NCBI GenBank assembly: GCA_964343805.1
Contig: CAYFLR010000011.1
Span: 79,351 to 143,350, forward strand
DNA length: 64,000 bases
From: CAYFLR01 sp964343805
Lineage (GTDB): Bacteria; Bdellovibrionota_B; Oligoflexia; CAYFLR01
Direction: 5' to 3'
Shown here: piece by piece, positions 52,854 through 61,714 of the stretch
Position numbering within the stretch: position 1 is the first letter of the stretch
Layout of the letters: the number at the start of each line of letters is the position of its first letter
Made by a program: the position numbers and the translations under genes
The notes under the pieces: generated by a model
Told to the model about the DNA's origin: nothing
Databases searched by the model: none
The model's input: the letters and a program-made list of their open reading frames with translations, nothing else

Positions 52854-53489
52854 CTAGACATTCATAGCATTATTTTTATCTTTTTCTAACAGTTCTTGAT
52901 GGAGATGGTTCACATTGTACGGATAGAAGGGTTCCTCTTCGAGCTTTCTCACTTTCTCAATAAAAGCAGAGTCATTAAAAGGAGCGACTTTATTTGGATT
53001 CTTTGAAGCAATACCTATGATGGTATGAGGATTGTCTACATCTCCTTGCATAAACATGGTTCTATAGTTGAAGGAATCCATTAAATAGTCAAACCCTTTA
53101 GGGGTAAAGCGCCAATAGTTATAAAAATAGCGGATGTTGTAAGGGGCGTTCATGGCAGAGGCGATGAAAAGAAGACCGTCTTTATTTAAGACCCGATTCA
53201 TCTCTTCACGAGCTTTAAAAAGGTTACGTACGCATTGGAGGGTATCAATACAAATTAAGCAACCCACCTCATTATCTTTGAAGCGGAGGTACTCTGCATT
53301 ATCCACTCGATCTACCCCAGGCCCCTGTCGCATATCCACACCAACAAATTCATTATCTGGGAAGAGGGGACGAAGGTCAGCGAGCTTCTCTTGTCCTTTA
53401 ACAACATAGGATCCTAAGTCCACCACAGGGCTTTCTACTTGATACTGTTTAACAGCTACTTCTAAAAATGATCGAATATTGGGGCGCAT
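52854..53489 (-). CDS. SAM-dependent methyltransferase (class I)
   Basis: A 211-aa protein with a methyltransferase_11-like core: VVDLGSYVVKGQEKL (motif I), FVGVDMRQGPGVDRV (motif II acidic residue), GCLICIDTLQCV (motif IV region) and EMNRVLNKDGLLFIASAM (post-IV). The YYNYWRFTPKGFDYL segment is common in methyltransferases of polysaccharide loci, so it probably methylates a sugar or polymer end. It is convergent with the epimerase gene (8 bp between stop codons). The acceptor is unknown. Confidence 0.82.
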   Translation of the reverse strand: MRPNIRSFLEVAVKQYQVESPVVDLGSYVVKGQEKLADLRPLFPDNEFVGVDMRQGPGVDRVDNAEYLRFKDNEVGCLICIDTLQCVRNLFKAREEMNRVLNKDGLLFIASAMNAPYNIRYFYNYWRFTPKGFDYLMDSFNYRTMFMQGDVDNPHTIIGIASKNPNKVAPFNDSAFIEKVRKLEEEPFYPYNVNHLHQELLEKDKNNAMNV

Positions 53490-53639
53490 GAAAATCCTTA
53501 CTTAAATTTTGTAATTGACGCTGACTCGCATAAGTTTTATTAGCTTACCCAGAATCTTAAAACAATCATTTATTTCAAAAATAAATTAGTTTATGGTAGG
53601 TGCTTATTAAATTAGTAGAAATATCTGAAAGGGTAAAAA

Positions 53640-54404
53640 ATGAATGAGTTAAAGAATGCTAGACAACTGGTTCAACTGATGATGGCGAGCCTTATAGCCG
53701 GTGTTTCTTGGCAAACTTACTGGGCTTTACATCATACTACTATAGGTATTGGTAAAAGATTTATAATGGCAACCGTTGCTCTATTCATTGTTTTGTTTAT
53801 TATAAAGTGGGCGGCGCCACGGATGTTTAAATCACTTTCCCCTTCCTTTGGAGAGCATTTCAGTGAGTTAGTGCTTCTATTTTCAACCGGATTTACCTAT
53901 TTAATAATCTTTAGTGTGAAAATCAAAGCCCTACTTATGTTTTGCCACATACTCCTATTTGTTTATTACTGGGCTTTATTGAAGAAGAATTATAATATCA
54001 CAGATGTCTATGAGTGGGTTTATCAAAAGCTGCATAAAACTTGGACCTATCTCACCAGGCCAAAACTCTATGCCAATGTGGAAGAGGACTCTCATAAATC
54101 TGTGGTGATCTCAATTAAAGGAAAAGATTTTAGCAGAACCAATCAGTCTGATGTGAAAGAACTGCTCATGCAAATTTACTACGATTTGCCCAATGATGAT
54201 TATCATGAAACCATTACTGTTGATATTACTGCAGTGAAGGGTATTGACAAGAAGTTTGAAAGTGTCCTTTCTCTGTTACAGCATTACCAAAAGATGATGG
54301 GCGTTGAAAAAATTAACTTTGTTAGTAAAGATAAAAAACAGCAAGATCAATTGCTTGCTGATAAAGAACTTGAGTTTCTTCATCCTTTATTAATTCAGGC
54401 TTGA
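53640..54404 (+). CDS. Membrane protein with C-terminal STAS-like domain
   Basis: A 254-aa protein. Four hydrophobic segments occupy ~12-130 (LMMASLIAGVSWQTYWAL, FIMATVALFIVLFIIKW, ELVLLFSTGFTYLIIFSV, ALLMFCHILLFVYYWALL). The soluble C half (~160-254: SVVISIKGKDFSRTNQSD, ETITVDITAVKGIDKKFES, VLSLLQHYQKMMGVEKINF) has the beta-alpha pattern of a STAS domain. It is not a sulfate transporter. No characterised homologue is recognised. The 3' end overlaps the convergent GT2 gene by 10 bp. Confidence 0.62.
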   Translation: MNELKNARQLVQLMMASLIAGVSWQTYWALHHTTIGIGKRFIMATVALFIVLFIIKWAAPRMFKSLSPSFGEHFSELVLLFSTGFTYLIIFSVKIKALLMFCHILLFVYYWALLKKNYNITDVYEWVYQKLHKTWTYLTRPKLYANVEEDSHKSVVISIKGKDFSRTNQSDVKELLMQIYYDLPNDDYHETITVDITAVKGIDKKFESVLSLLQHYQKMMGVEKINFVSKDKKQQDQLLADKELEFLHPLLIQA

Positions 54405-55621
54405 TGGTTCAAAAGGTTTTTCAACCATCGAAGTGGTGTGAGGAGCCAATATCCAATACGATAGGAAAGTGATGATAAGGCTGCTTCCAGCCTCTTCTCT
54501 AAGTCCTCTTTTTCTGCCAAAGTTCTAGCAAATTTATCATGAAGAGAATCGTATTCTCTGAGAGAGTGATCTAGCAACATTTGGTTGTTATGAGCAAGTT
54601 GTCTTTTTGTTTGATCATCCAAGTGCTTATGAAATTGGATATAACTTGGATAGTCATGAGATAAGAGAGAGTGTAATTCTCTAATAATATGCTCTTCACT
54701 TTGCCCTTTAAAATTAAAATGAGGGGTCAAGCTTAAGGACTTCGCTGCCTTGTTATTATAGTATTGGACATTAGAATATGAAGAGATATCAAAAGACGAG
54801 TCTTCTGATTCAATATAGATCTTTAAGCCGGGTCGAGTCCGCTTGAGGGATTTTATAAATAAATCGAACAAATCGTGAATAGCCGGGGGAAAATGGTCAA
54901 TCTGGATAAGAGCTGCTTGGTCAAAGTTCCGGGATTCAAGATAGTGTTTCCATTGATTTTTAAAGAGAGTTCGATTTCGGTTGGCGCAAAAATTCTTGTA
55001 CCAAGGGTTAATCTGTTCAGAGCTCGAGTTACTGGCGTGTTGATGTCTAATATCTATAAGATCGATATCATAGCCCAATTCTTGGTAGCGCAGAGATAGG
55101 TCCACATCTTCTACGTAAAACATGGTGTAGTCTAGGGAAAAAAGACCGTGTTTTTCTGCCAGAGTTTTGGGAATAGTGAGTGCAGCACCCTCTATATATT
55201 CAATCTTTTCCGATTCAGCCGTTGTGCCATCTGCTAGTATTTCACTAAACCCCCCTTCAAAACCCAGTAGGGCGAGGTTTTTGTTTGAGGTAAATCCTTC
55301 TTTAATTTTGGCTAGAAAATCTTCTTCTGTAATAAATAGGTCGTTATTGAGGGCTAAAAAATACTCCCCTTGAGCTTTCTTTAGATTCTCATTATGGGCA
55401 TAGCCGAAACCTAAATTAGCAGGATTATGAGTGATGACTTTATGGGGAAAGTCTAAGTTTTCAATAAAATCTTTGGTTTGATCATTAGAGTTATTATTAA
55501 AAAGCAGTAATTCAAAACTTAAGGATCCTGCAGTCTTAAGCAGACTTTCAATGCACTTTTTAGACAATTCCACCTTATTATATAAGGCGATGGAAATAGA
55601 AAAGTCATAGGCAAAGGTCAT
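54395..55621 (-). CDS. Family 2 glycosyltransferase with C-terminal coiled extension
   Basis: A 408-aa GT-A enzyme resembling rhamnosyltransferase-like GT2: FSISIALYNKVELSKKC, LLFNNNSNDQT, FLALNNDLFITE (DxD-type NND), and MFYVEDVDLSLRYQELGY, the acceptor-site ED motif. The last ~60 residues are a coiled coil (ARTLAEKEDLEKRLEAALSS) before an amphipathic membrane-associating end (SYRIGYWLLTPLRWLKN). It probably extends a surface polysaccharide. It lies 9 bp downstream of the GMD-like gene, same strand. Confidence 0.85.
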   Translation of the reverse strand: MTFAYDFSISIALYNKVELSKKCIESLLKTAGSLSFELLLFNNNSNDQTKDFIENLDFPHKVITHNPANLGFGYAHNENLKKAQGEYFLALNNDLFITEEDFLAKIKEGFTSNKNLALLGFEGGFSEILADGTTAESEKIEYIEGAALTIPKTLAEKHGLFSLDYTMFYVEDVDLSLRYQELGYDIDLIDIRHQHASNSSSEQINPWYKNFCANRNRTLFKNQWKHYLESRNFDQAALIQIDHFPPAIHDLFDLFIKSLKRTRPGLKIYIESEDSSFDISSYSNVQYYNNKAAKSLSLTPHFNFKGQSEEHIIRELHSLLSHDYPSYIQFHKHLDDQTKRQLAHNNQMLLDHSLREYDSLHDKFARTLAEKEDLEKRLEAALSSLSYRIGYWLLTPLRWLKNLLNHQA

Positions 55622-55630
55622 GGTATTTCT

Positions 55631-56617
55631 TTAACTAGGTTTTTGCTCGGAGTAGTGATTAAGGTCTGCGTCCACCATCTCTTTGATCATCTCATCAAAG
55701 CTGATAGTCGGTGACCAATCAAGTTGTTCTCTCGCTTTTGTATTATCCCCTTGGGCCACTCCAGATTCAATGGGGCGGATAAACTCATCCTTAGATTTTA
55801 CAAAGTCTTGATAGTTCAAGTTAGCATGAGAGAAGGCTTGCTGGCAGAAATCTCTCACCGAGTGAATTTGTCCAGTGCAAAGGAGATAGTCATCTGGTTT
55901 TTCTTGCTGGAGCATCAGCCACATGGCCTTAACAAAGTCTTTAGCGTGTCCCCAATCTCTTTGGGTATCAAGATTTCCCAGTTCAAGATGATCTTTCAGT
56001 CCGAGTTTAATCATGGCTACGTGGGAGGTGATTTTTCGAGTAACAAAAGCTGGGGAACGACGTGGAGATTCATGATTAAAAAGGATTCCGCATGAAATAT
56101 GGTGTCCATAGGCTTTTCGATAATATTGGGCCAGATGAAATCCGGCCACTTTGGAAATACCATAAATAGATTGAGGTGCGAATGGGGTTTGTTCGTTTAG
56201 TTGGGAATCTATACAATCTCCAAACATTTCTCTGGAGGTGGCAAAAAAGAATTTAGCCGGTTGTACCAGCTCTTTATTGGCGGCAAGAAGATAATGGGTG
56301 TTATCAATATTGTTCTTGATGGTATTAAATTCATCTGCAAAATCATAAGAAACAAAACTCTGGGCTGCCAGATGGTAGATTTCCTGGGGTTCAATTTTCT
56401 GAACAATTTCGAGTGTTGAGGAATATTGATCTTCTGTAGAAGGGATAAGTTTTAGTTGGTCTTTTATACCTGCTAAACGGCCCTGTTTTTTTGAGTGTTC
56501 TTCTAGGGATTGAGGGCGGTCTATTCCGTAGACGGTATATCCCTTGCTGAGTAACAATTCAGCTAAGTAGGAACCATCTTGCCCGGCAATGCCTGTAATA
56601 AAAGCTTTAGATGTCAT
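55631..56617 (-). CDS. GDP-mannose 4,6-dehydratase-like SDR (variant active site)
   Basis: A 328-aa extended SDR with ITGIAGQDGSYLAELLLSKG, the GMD-type NAD loop, and YGISKVAGFHL for Tyr-x3-Lys. NHESPRRSPAFVTRKI and RDWGHAKDFVKAMW are GMD-specific. At the usual catalytic Thr-Ser-Glu the protein reads Ser-Arg-Glu (TSREMFG), so the Thr is Ser, with Arg following. It may act on GDP-mannose, as a dehydratase, or be a related reductase. It is a divergent paralogue of Gmd at 58252 and is followed by a GT2 gene. Confidence 0.78.
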   Translation of the reverse strand: MTSKAFITGIAGQDGSYLAELLLSKGYTVYGIDRPQSLEEHSKKQGRLAGIKDQLKLIPSTEDQYSSTLEIVQKIEPQEIYHLAAQSFVSYDFADEFNTIKNNIDNTHYLLAANKELVQPAKFFFATSREMFGDCIDSQLNEQTPFAPQSIYGISKVAGFHLAQYYRKAYGHHISCGILFNHESPRRSPAFVTRKITSHVAMIKLGLKDHLELGNLDTQRDWGHAKDFVKAMWLMLQQEKPDDYLLCTGQIHSVRDFCQQAFSHANLNYQDFVKSKDEFIRPIESGVAQGDNTKAREQLDWSPTISFDEMIKEMVDADLNHYSEQKPS

Positions 56618-56795
56618 GTAAAAACAGTAACCTTTGTATAGTCTTCCAATTTAAACCTACTGCAACTTAAAATAAAATGAGTGATCAAACAAGGCATTTC
56701 TTTATAGGGTCCAGGGGAGTATCAATTCTTGCGCCCATTTCAATTTGTTGATAGGGTGACTTTTTTTTTAGTCATTATATTGAAGGATCGTTACT

Positions 56796-58124
56796 ATGGA
56801 TTTAGCAAATGCCCTCTTAGAGAAAATAAACCAAAAAGAAGCCACTGTTGGCATTATAGGTATGGGCTATGTGGGGCTCCCACTGGCGATGGCTTTTGCA
56901 ACTCAGAAATTCCCAGTGGTGGGCTTTGATGTTGATCAGAAGAAGTGTGATCAGCTCATGAAAGGGGATTCATATATAAAGCACATTCCAAATAGTTCTA
57001 TTGTTGATCTATTAGAATCTAGATTATTTAAAGCCACTTCTGATATGAAGCAGCTACAAGAAGTGGATGTGGTACTTATTTGTGTTCCCACTCCTTTAAA
57101 TAAACACCGTGAACCTAATTTAGAATATATAATCCAAACTGGTAAAACCATTGGTGAAAATTTACAGAAAGGTCAATTGATTGTTCTTGAAAGTACCACC
57201 TACCCTGGAACCACTGACGATGAACTTCTCCCTGTGTTAATAGAGAATAATAAATATGCAGTGGGAGAGGATTTCTTTTTGGCCTACTCTCCCGAGAGAG
57301 AGGATCCAAATAACGAGAATTTCGAGACTTCTACAATCCCTAAGGTAGTGGGGGGACACACTCCTACTTGTTTGAAAGTATCTGAGGCATTATACAACGC
57401 TGTTATTTCTTCAACTGTTCCTGTCACTTCCACTAAAGCAGCCGAGGCCAGTAAGATACTAGAAAATACTTATCGATCTGTAAATATTGCCATGGTCAAT
57501 GAGCTCAAAGTCCTTTTTGACCGTATGGATATTGATGTCTGGGAAGTTATTGAAGCTGCAAAAACAAAACCCTTTGGTTTTCAAGCCTTCTACCCTGGTC
57601 CTGGATTAGGGGGGCACTGTATTCCTATTGATCCCTTTTATCTTACATGGAAGGCGAGGGAATATGACTATCCAACTCGATTTATTGAACTCGCTGGTGA
57701 GGTCAACAGTTCCATGCCTTACTTTGTGCTTGAAAAGTGTATGGAAACTCTGAATCAAAATGGTCTTAATATGGGAGCTGCCAAAATTCTCATATTGGGT
57801 GTGGCTTACAAAAAAAATATTGATGATATGAGAGAAAGCCCTTCATTAAAACTTATCCAGCTCCTCAACTCTAAAGGTGCCGAAGTGGAGTACCATGATC
57901 CTCATGTTAAGCATTGTGCTGACTTTCGCCATTACCCTGATATGGATATGCATTCAGTTGACATCAATCCCGAAGAAATTCAAAAGTATGACCTAATTTT
58001 GGTTTCTACGGATCATGATGAAGTGGATTATGATATGGTGGCAACCCATGCCAAGGCCATTTTAGATACTCGGAATGTTTTTTATCGTAAGGGGATAAGG
58101 TCTGATAAGGTGTTTAAAGCCTAA
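56796..58124 (+). CDS. wbpA: UDP-N-acetylglucosamine 6-dehydrogenase (WbpA-type)
   Basis: A 442-aa nucleotide-sugar dehydrogenase. VGIIGMGYVGLPLAMAFA, ICVPTPLNKHREPNLEYI, STTYPGTTDDELLP, YSPEREDPNN and GPGLGGHCIPIDPFYL (catalytic Cys) fit the WbpA/TviB branch rather than the UDP-glucose enzyme encoded at 15497. It is the first step of UDP-ManNAc3NAcA synthesis. The ATG at 56796 begins MDLANALLEKI. It is divergent from the GMD-like gene, with ~180 bp between. Confidence 0.92.
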   Translation: MDLANALLEKINQKEATVGIIGMGYVGLPLAMAFATQKFPVVGFDVDQKKCDQLMKGDSYIKHIPNSSIVDLLESRLFKATSDMKQLQEVDVVLICVPTPLNKHREPNLEYIIQTGKTIGENLQKGQLIVLESTTYPGTTDDELLPVLIENNKYAVGEDFFLAYSPEREDPNNENFETSTIPKVVGGHTPTCLKVSEALYNAVISSTVPVTSTKAAEASKILENTYRSVNIAMVNELKVLFDRMDIDVWEVIEAAKTKPFGFQAFYPGPGLGGHCIPIDPFYLTWKAREYDYPTRFIELAGEVNSSMPYFVLEKCMETLNQNGLNMGAAKILILGVAYKKNIDDMRESPSLKLIQLLNSKGAEVEYHDPHVKHCADFRHYPDMDMHSVDINPEEIQKYDLILVSTDHDEVDYDMVATHAKAILDTRNVFYRKGIRSDKVFKA

Positions 58125-58251
58125 GGGTTGTACCCGGATATAGAAGCAAGTTGCATTTCCCGCTTGTAGGGACTGATGTTTCTTGCTCTTAAATAAACAA
58201 TATGGTAGGTCATACTTTCGGATAATTTGTACCAATATAGAGGGGGAATTT

Positions 58252-59307
58252 GTGAAGACGGCTTTAATAACAGGAATCACCGGTCAAGATGGTGCTTATC
58301 TATCTGATTTGTTGCTTAAGAAAGGATATGCAGTTCACGGGATCGTACGTCGTACAAGTGGAATGAATCGACAACGAATTGATCACCTTTCTCAGAATCC
58401 TGAAATTTATGGAAAAACCTTCTTTCTTCATTATGGGGATCTTTGTGATTCGAGTAACATCAACCGTATTTTAGAGAAAACTCAGCCAGATGAGATTTAT
58501 AATTTAGGGGCTCAAAGTCATGTTCGAGTGAGTTTTGAAGTACCAGAGCATACTGCAGATATTGATGCTATGGGGACCTTACGTATTATAGATGCTATAA
58601 AAGAGCAGGGTTTGAAAACCCGGTTTTACCAAGCCTCCACCAGTGAGCTCTATGGTCAGGTGCAAGCGGTTCCTCAAAATGAGGAGACTCCATTTTATCC
58701 CCGAAGTCCTTATGCAGTAGCAAAACTCTATGCTTTTTGGATAGTAAAGAACTACCGTGAGGCTTATGATCTGCATGCCAGTAATGGTATCTTATTTAAT
58801 CATGAGTCACCACTAAGGGGTGAATCCTTTGTGACACGTAAAATTACTCGGGCAGCATGCTCTATTAAGTTAGGCAAACAGGATAAACTCCTCCTGGGTA
58901 ATCTTGACTCTAAGCGTGACTGGGGATTTGCTAAAGAGTATGTGGAAGGAATGTGGAGAATTCTTCAGCAGGATACCCCAGATGATTACGTATTAGCAAC
59001 TGGTGAAACCCATACAGTGAGAGAGTTTGTAGAGGCCACTTTTGCTGAACTTGATATGCAAATCCGTTGGGAGGGCAAAGAAGCTGATGAAAAAGGCTAT
59101 TGTGCAAAAACGGGTAAAGAGATCATTGCCATTGATCCGCGCTTCTATCGTCCTACAGAGGTAGATCTTCTTATTGGAGATGCGAGCAAAGCAAAAGAAA
59201 AACTCGGTTGGGAACCAAAAACCACCTTTAAAGAGCTGGTAAAAATCATGGTGGAGGCCGACTTAGTTAATATAAAAGAAAACAGACAACCTTTTGAAAG
59301 TGAGTAA
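58252..59307 (+). CDS. gmd: GDP-mannose 4,6-dehydratase
   Basis: A 351-aa enzyme producing GDP-4-keto-6-deoxymannose. TALITGITGQDGAYLSDLLL, GIVRRTSGMNRQRIDHL, QASTSELYGQVQ (Thr/Ser/Glu), YAVAKLYAFW (Tyr-x3-Lys) and NHESPLRGESFVTRKI are canonical. GTG at 58252 follows AGGGGGAATT and is preferred to the in-frame TTG-like upstream codons. It is followed after 3 bp by fcl, which uses its product, so this pair makes GDP-L-fucose. Confidence 0.95.
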   Translation: MKTALITGITGQDGAYLSDLLLKKGYAVHGIVRRTSGMNRQRIDHLSQNPEIYGKTFFLHYGDLCDSSNINRILEKTQPDEIYNLGAQSHVRVSFEVPEHTADIDAMGTLRIIDAIKEQGLKTRFYQASTSELYGQVQAVPQNEETPFYPRSPYAVAKLYAFWIVKNYREAYDLHASNGILFNHESPLRGESFVTRKITRAACSIKLGKQDKLLLGNLDSKRDWGFAKEYVEGMWRILQQDTPDDYVLATGETHTVREFVEATFAELDMQIRWEGKEADEKGYCAKTGKEIIAIDPRFYRPTEVDLLIGDASKAKEKLGWEPKTTFKELVKIMVEADLVNIKENRQPFESE

Positions 59308-59310
59308 GAT

Positions 59311-60252
59311 ATGAGTACATCATTTTGGCAAGATAAAAGAGTTGTGGTAACTGGTGGAGCAGGGTTTTTGGGCTCCCATGTGGTGGCAAAATTAAAAGAG
59401 CGTGGTTGCAAAGATATTTTTGTCCCCACAATTGAAGAATATGATTTGGTGAAGGAAAAAAATATAATCCGCATGTATGAGGATGCTAATCCGGATGTGG
59501 TCATTCATCTAGCGGCCATTGTGGGGGGTATCGGTGCCAATCGAGAAAACCCAGGCCGATATTTTTATGAGAATCTGATGATGGGTGTCCAACTCATGCA
59601 TCAAGGGTATCTTAGAAACCTCCATAAATTTGTAGCTATTGGAACAATTTGTGCCTATCCAAAATTTTGCCCAGTACCTTTTAAAGAAGATGATATTTGG
59701 AATGGTTATCCAGAAGAAACTAATGCTCCATACGGACTTGCCAAAAAAATGATGCTGGTTCAATCTCAAGCTTATCGTGAACAGTACAATTACAACTCTA
59801 TTTTCTTGTTGCCTGTGAATCTATATGGACCGAAAGATAATTTTAACCCTGAATCTTCCCATGTGATTCCCGCTCTTATTAAAAAATTTGTGGATGCCAA
59901 AGAAGCGGGCGCTGGCGAAGTGGAAGTTTGGGGCGATGGATCACCTACCAGAGAGTTTCTCTATGTGGATGACTGTGCAGAAGGTATTCTTCTTGCCACT
60001 GAAAGGCATGAAAATTCAGACCCCGTGAACCTAGGAACTGGTTTTGAAATATCTATTAAAGATTTGGTTACCAAAGTAGGGGAAATCTGTGAGTTTCAGG
60101 GTGAAATTAAATGGGATACCACCAAGCCCAATGGTCAACCTCGCCGGAAATTAAATACTGATAGAGCCAAAGAAGCCTTTGGTTTTGAAGCAAAAGTTGG
60201 CTTTGATGAAGGCCTTAAAAACACCGTTGAGTGGTATTTAAAAAACAGGTGA
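59311..60252 (+). CDS. fcl: GDP-L-fucose synthase
   Basis: A 313-aa SDR epimerase-reductase. VTGGAGFLGSHVVAKL at the N-terminus, AAIVGGIGANRENPGRYFYE, IGTICAYPKFCPVPFKEDD and YGLAKKMMLVQ (Tyr-x3-Lys) match the subfamily in which the usual Ser-Ser-Cys reads Thr-Ile-Cys. It converts GDP-4-keto-6-deoxymannose to GDP-fucose with NADPH. It starts 3 bp after gmd, so it is translationally coupled. A Wzx-like gene follows after 33 bp. Confidence 0.93.
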   Translation: MSTSFWQDKRVVVTGGAGFLGSHVVAKLKERGCKDIFVPTIEEYDLVKEKNIIRMYEDANPDVVIHLAAIVGGIGANRENPGRYFYENLMMGVQLMHQGYLRNLHKFVAIGTICAYPKFCPVPFKEDDIWNGYPEETNAPYGLAKKMMLVQSQAYREQYNYNSIFLLPVNLYGPKDNFNPESSHVIPALIKKFVDAKEAGAGEVEVWGDGSPTREFLYVDDCAEGILLATERHENSDPVNLGTGFEISIKDLVTKVGEICEFQGEIKWDTTKPNGQPRRKLNTDRAKEAFGFEAKVGFDEGLKNTVEWYLKNR

Positions 60253-60285
60253 TTTGATTTTTCTCCTTCCTCAATTGGAAACCCC

Positions 60286-61707
60286 ATGTCATTAAGAAAA
60301 AAGCTACTTGCTAATGCTTCATTTGAAACCATTGGTGAGGCAGTGGCAACACTGGTGGGAGCCCTTTTTTTCGTGGTGTTGACTCGAAAATTAGGTGCTG
60401 TGGGGGTTGGGCAATTTAGCTTTGTGCAGTCTTTGATGTTGTTTGTAGCTCTTGGCCTTGATAGTGGAACTTCTCAGTTTTTCTTTCGGAAATGGTCCAA
60501 AGAAAGCGATGAAGATAAAATCCATGGGGATGTTGGCGCTTGGTTATCATTTAAATTAGTAGCTTTTGTACCCCTTGCCATTATTATTACTCTTTACGGT
60601 TCTTTTATAGAAAATGCCTTGCTGCATCCGATTCTTTTAGGTCTCTTTATATTTTTTCTAGATAGTTTAATTCAAGTTCCTATCATTTTTATGCAAGCCA
60701 GGGACCGATTTCTTATTTCCAATAAAATAAAGATTTTAGATAAATCTCTTCTCTTTTTATTTCCCATTATCACTTTGTTTTTTTATCAATCGGTCACTGG
60801 GGTTTTTTTAGCAATGCTCACGGGACGTATTACCATATTAGTTTTTCTGAACTTCTATCTGATAAAATCAAGCTTTGCCTTTCGGCTTTCTAAATTTTCC
60901 CTATGGGAGTTTTTTTCGATTATAAAGCAGAGTATCTTTCTCTTTTTCCAAATGATTATGGGGCTTATTTATATCAAAATAGATGTGTTTTTTATTAAAT
61001 ATATGATTGGAGAACAGGCCTTAGGGCTTTATAGCTCAGGTTACCGGTTATTAGAACTTGGGGCCCTTGTTCCTAGTATCATGCTGAGGATTTTATTTCC
61101 CACTATAGTAAAGGCGGTACAGACCGAGTCCAAGCAACAAGTTAATGCCCTTTATCAAAAGATTTTCAAAATCCATATTTTGATCGGTGTTTACTTTTCC
61201 TTCATGATCTTCATCTTTGCTAAAACGGTTATCCTTCTTCTTTTCGGCGATGCTTTTGCCGAATCAATTTTAATTCTACAAATCCTGTCTTCCACCTTGC
61301 TGATCAAGTTTCTTTTTCTGCCGGCCTATAATTTTTTGATTGCCCAGCACCGGGAGAAGGAATGTTTTATCTTTTTATTAATAAGCTGCTTAGTTAACTT
61401 TGCTCTTAACGGTGCTCTTATTCCCTATTTTGGGATAAAAGGTGCAGCTATAGCTACTATCATAAGTGAGGCTATTTTAGGTCTGACCTATTTGAGAAAG
61501 GTTTATTTACGTCATGATCTTATTTTGGTTCTTAAGTTGTTTATCATAGTGGGTCTTCTTTATTTAGGGAACTCCTATTTAGATTGGTCAGTTTGGATTA
61601 GAGGGGCTTTGGTGACCATTACTTTTGTTGGTCTTCTATTTGGAATCAGAGTCATTTCTTTACAAGAACTGAAAAGTGAATTCTCATTTCTGCAAAAGAA
61701 AGGATGA
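60286..61707 (+). CDS. Wzx-like polysaccharide flippase (MATE/MOP superfamily)
   Basis: A 473-aa protein with about 12-14 hydrophobic segments. ANASFETIGEAVATLVGALF and LTRKLGAVGVGQFSFVQSL match the first two helices of oligosaccharide-unit flippases, and IKIDVFFIKYMIGEQALGLYSSGYRLLE is the second signature block. It would translocate undecaprenyl-linked repeat units across the inner membrane. No wzy/wzz is recognised in the window. It sits directly after fcl in the polysaccharide locus. Confidence 0.87.
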   Translation: MSLRKKLLANASFETIGEAVATLVGALFFVVLTRKLGAVGVGQFSFVQSLMLFVALGLDSGTSQFFFRKWSKESDEDKIHGDVGAWLSFKLVAFVPLAIIITLYGSFIENALLHPILLGLFIFFLDSLIQVPIIFMQARDRFLISNKIKILDKSLLFLFPIITLFFYQSVTGVFLAMLTGRITILVFLNFYLIKSSFAFRLSKFSLWEFFSIIKQSIFLFFQMIMGLIYIKIDVFFIKYMIGEQALGLYSSGYRLLELGALVPSIMLRILFPTIVKAVQTESKQQVNALYQKIFKIHILIGVYFSFMIFIFAKTVILLLFGDAFAESILILQILSSTLLIKFLFLPAYNFLIAQHREKECFIFLLISCLVNFALNGALIPYFGIKGAAIATIISEAILGLTYLRKVYLRHDLILVLKLFIIVGLLYLGNSYLDWSVWIRGALVTITFVGLLFGIRVISLQELKSEFSFLQKKG

Positions 61708-61714
61708 AAATTGG

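Noticed and set aside
53640..54404. SulP sulfate transporter
   Set aside because: Only about four helices are present and the SulP signature is absent.
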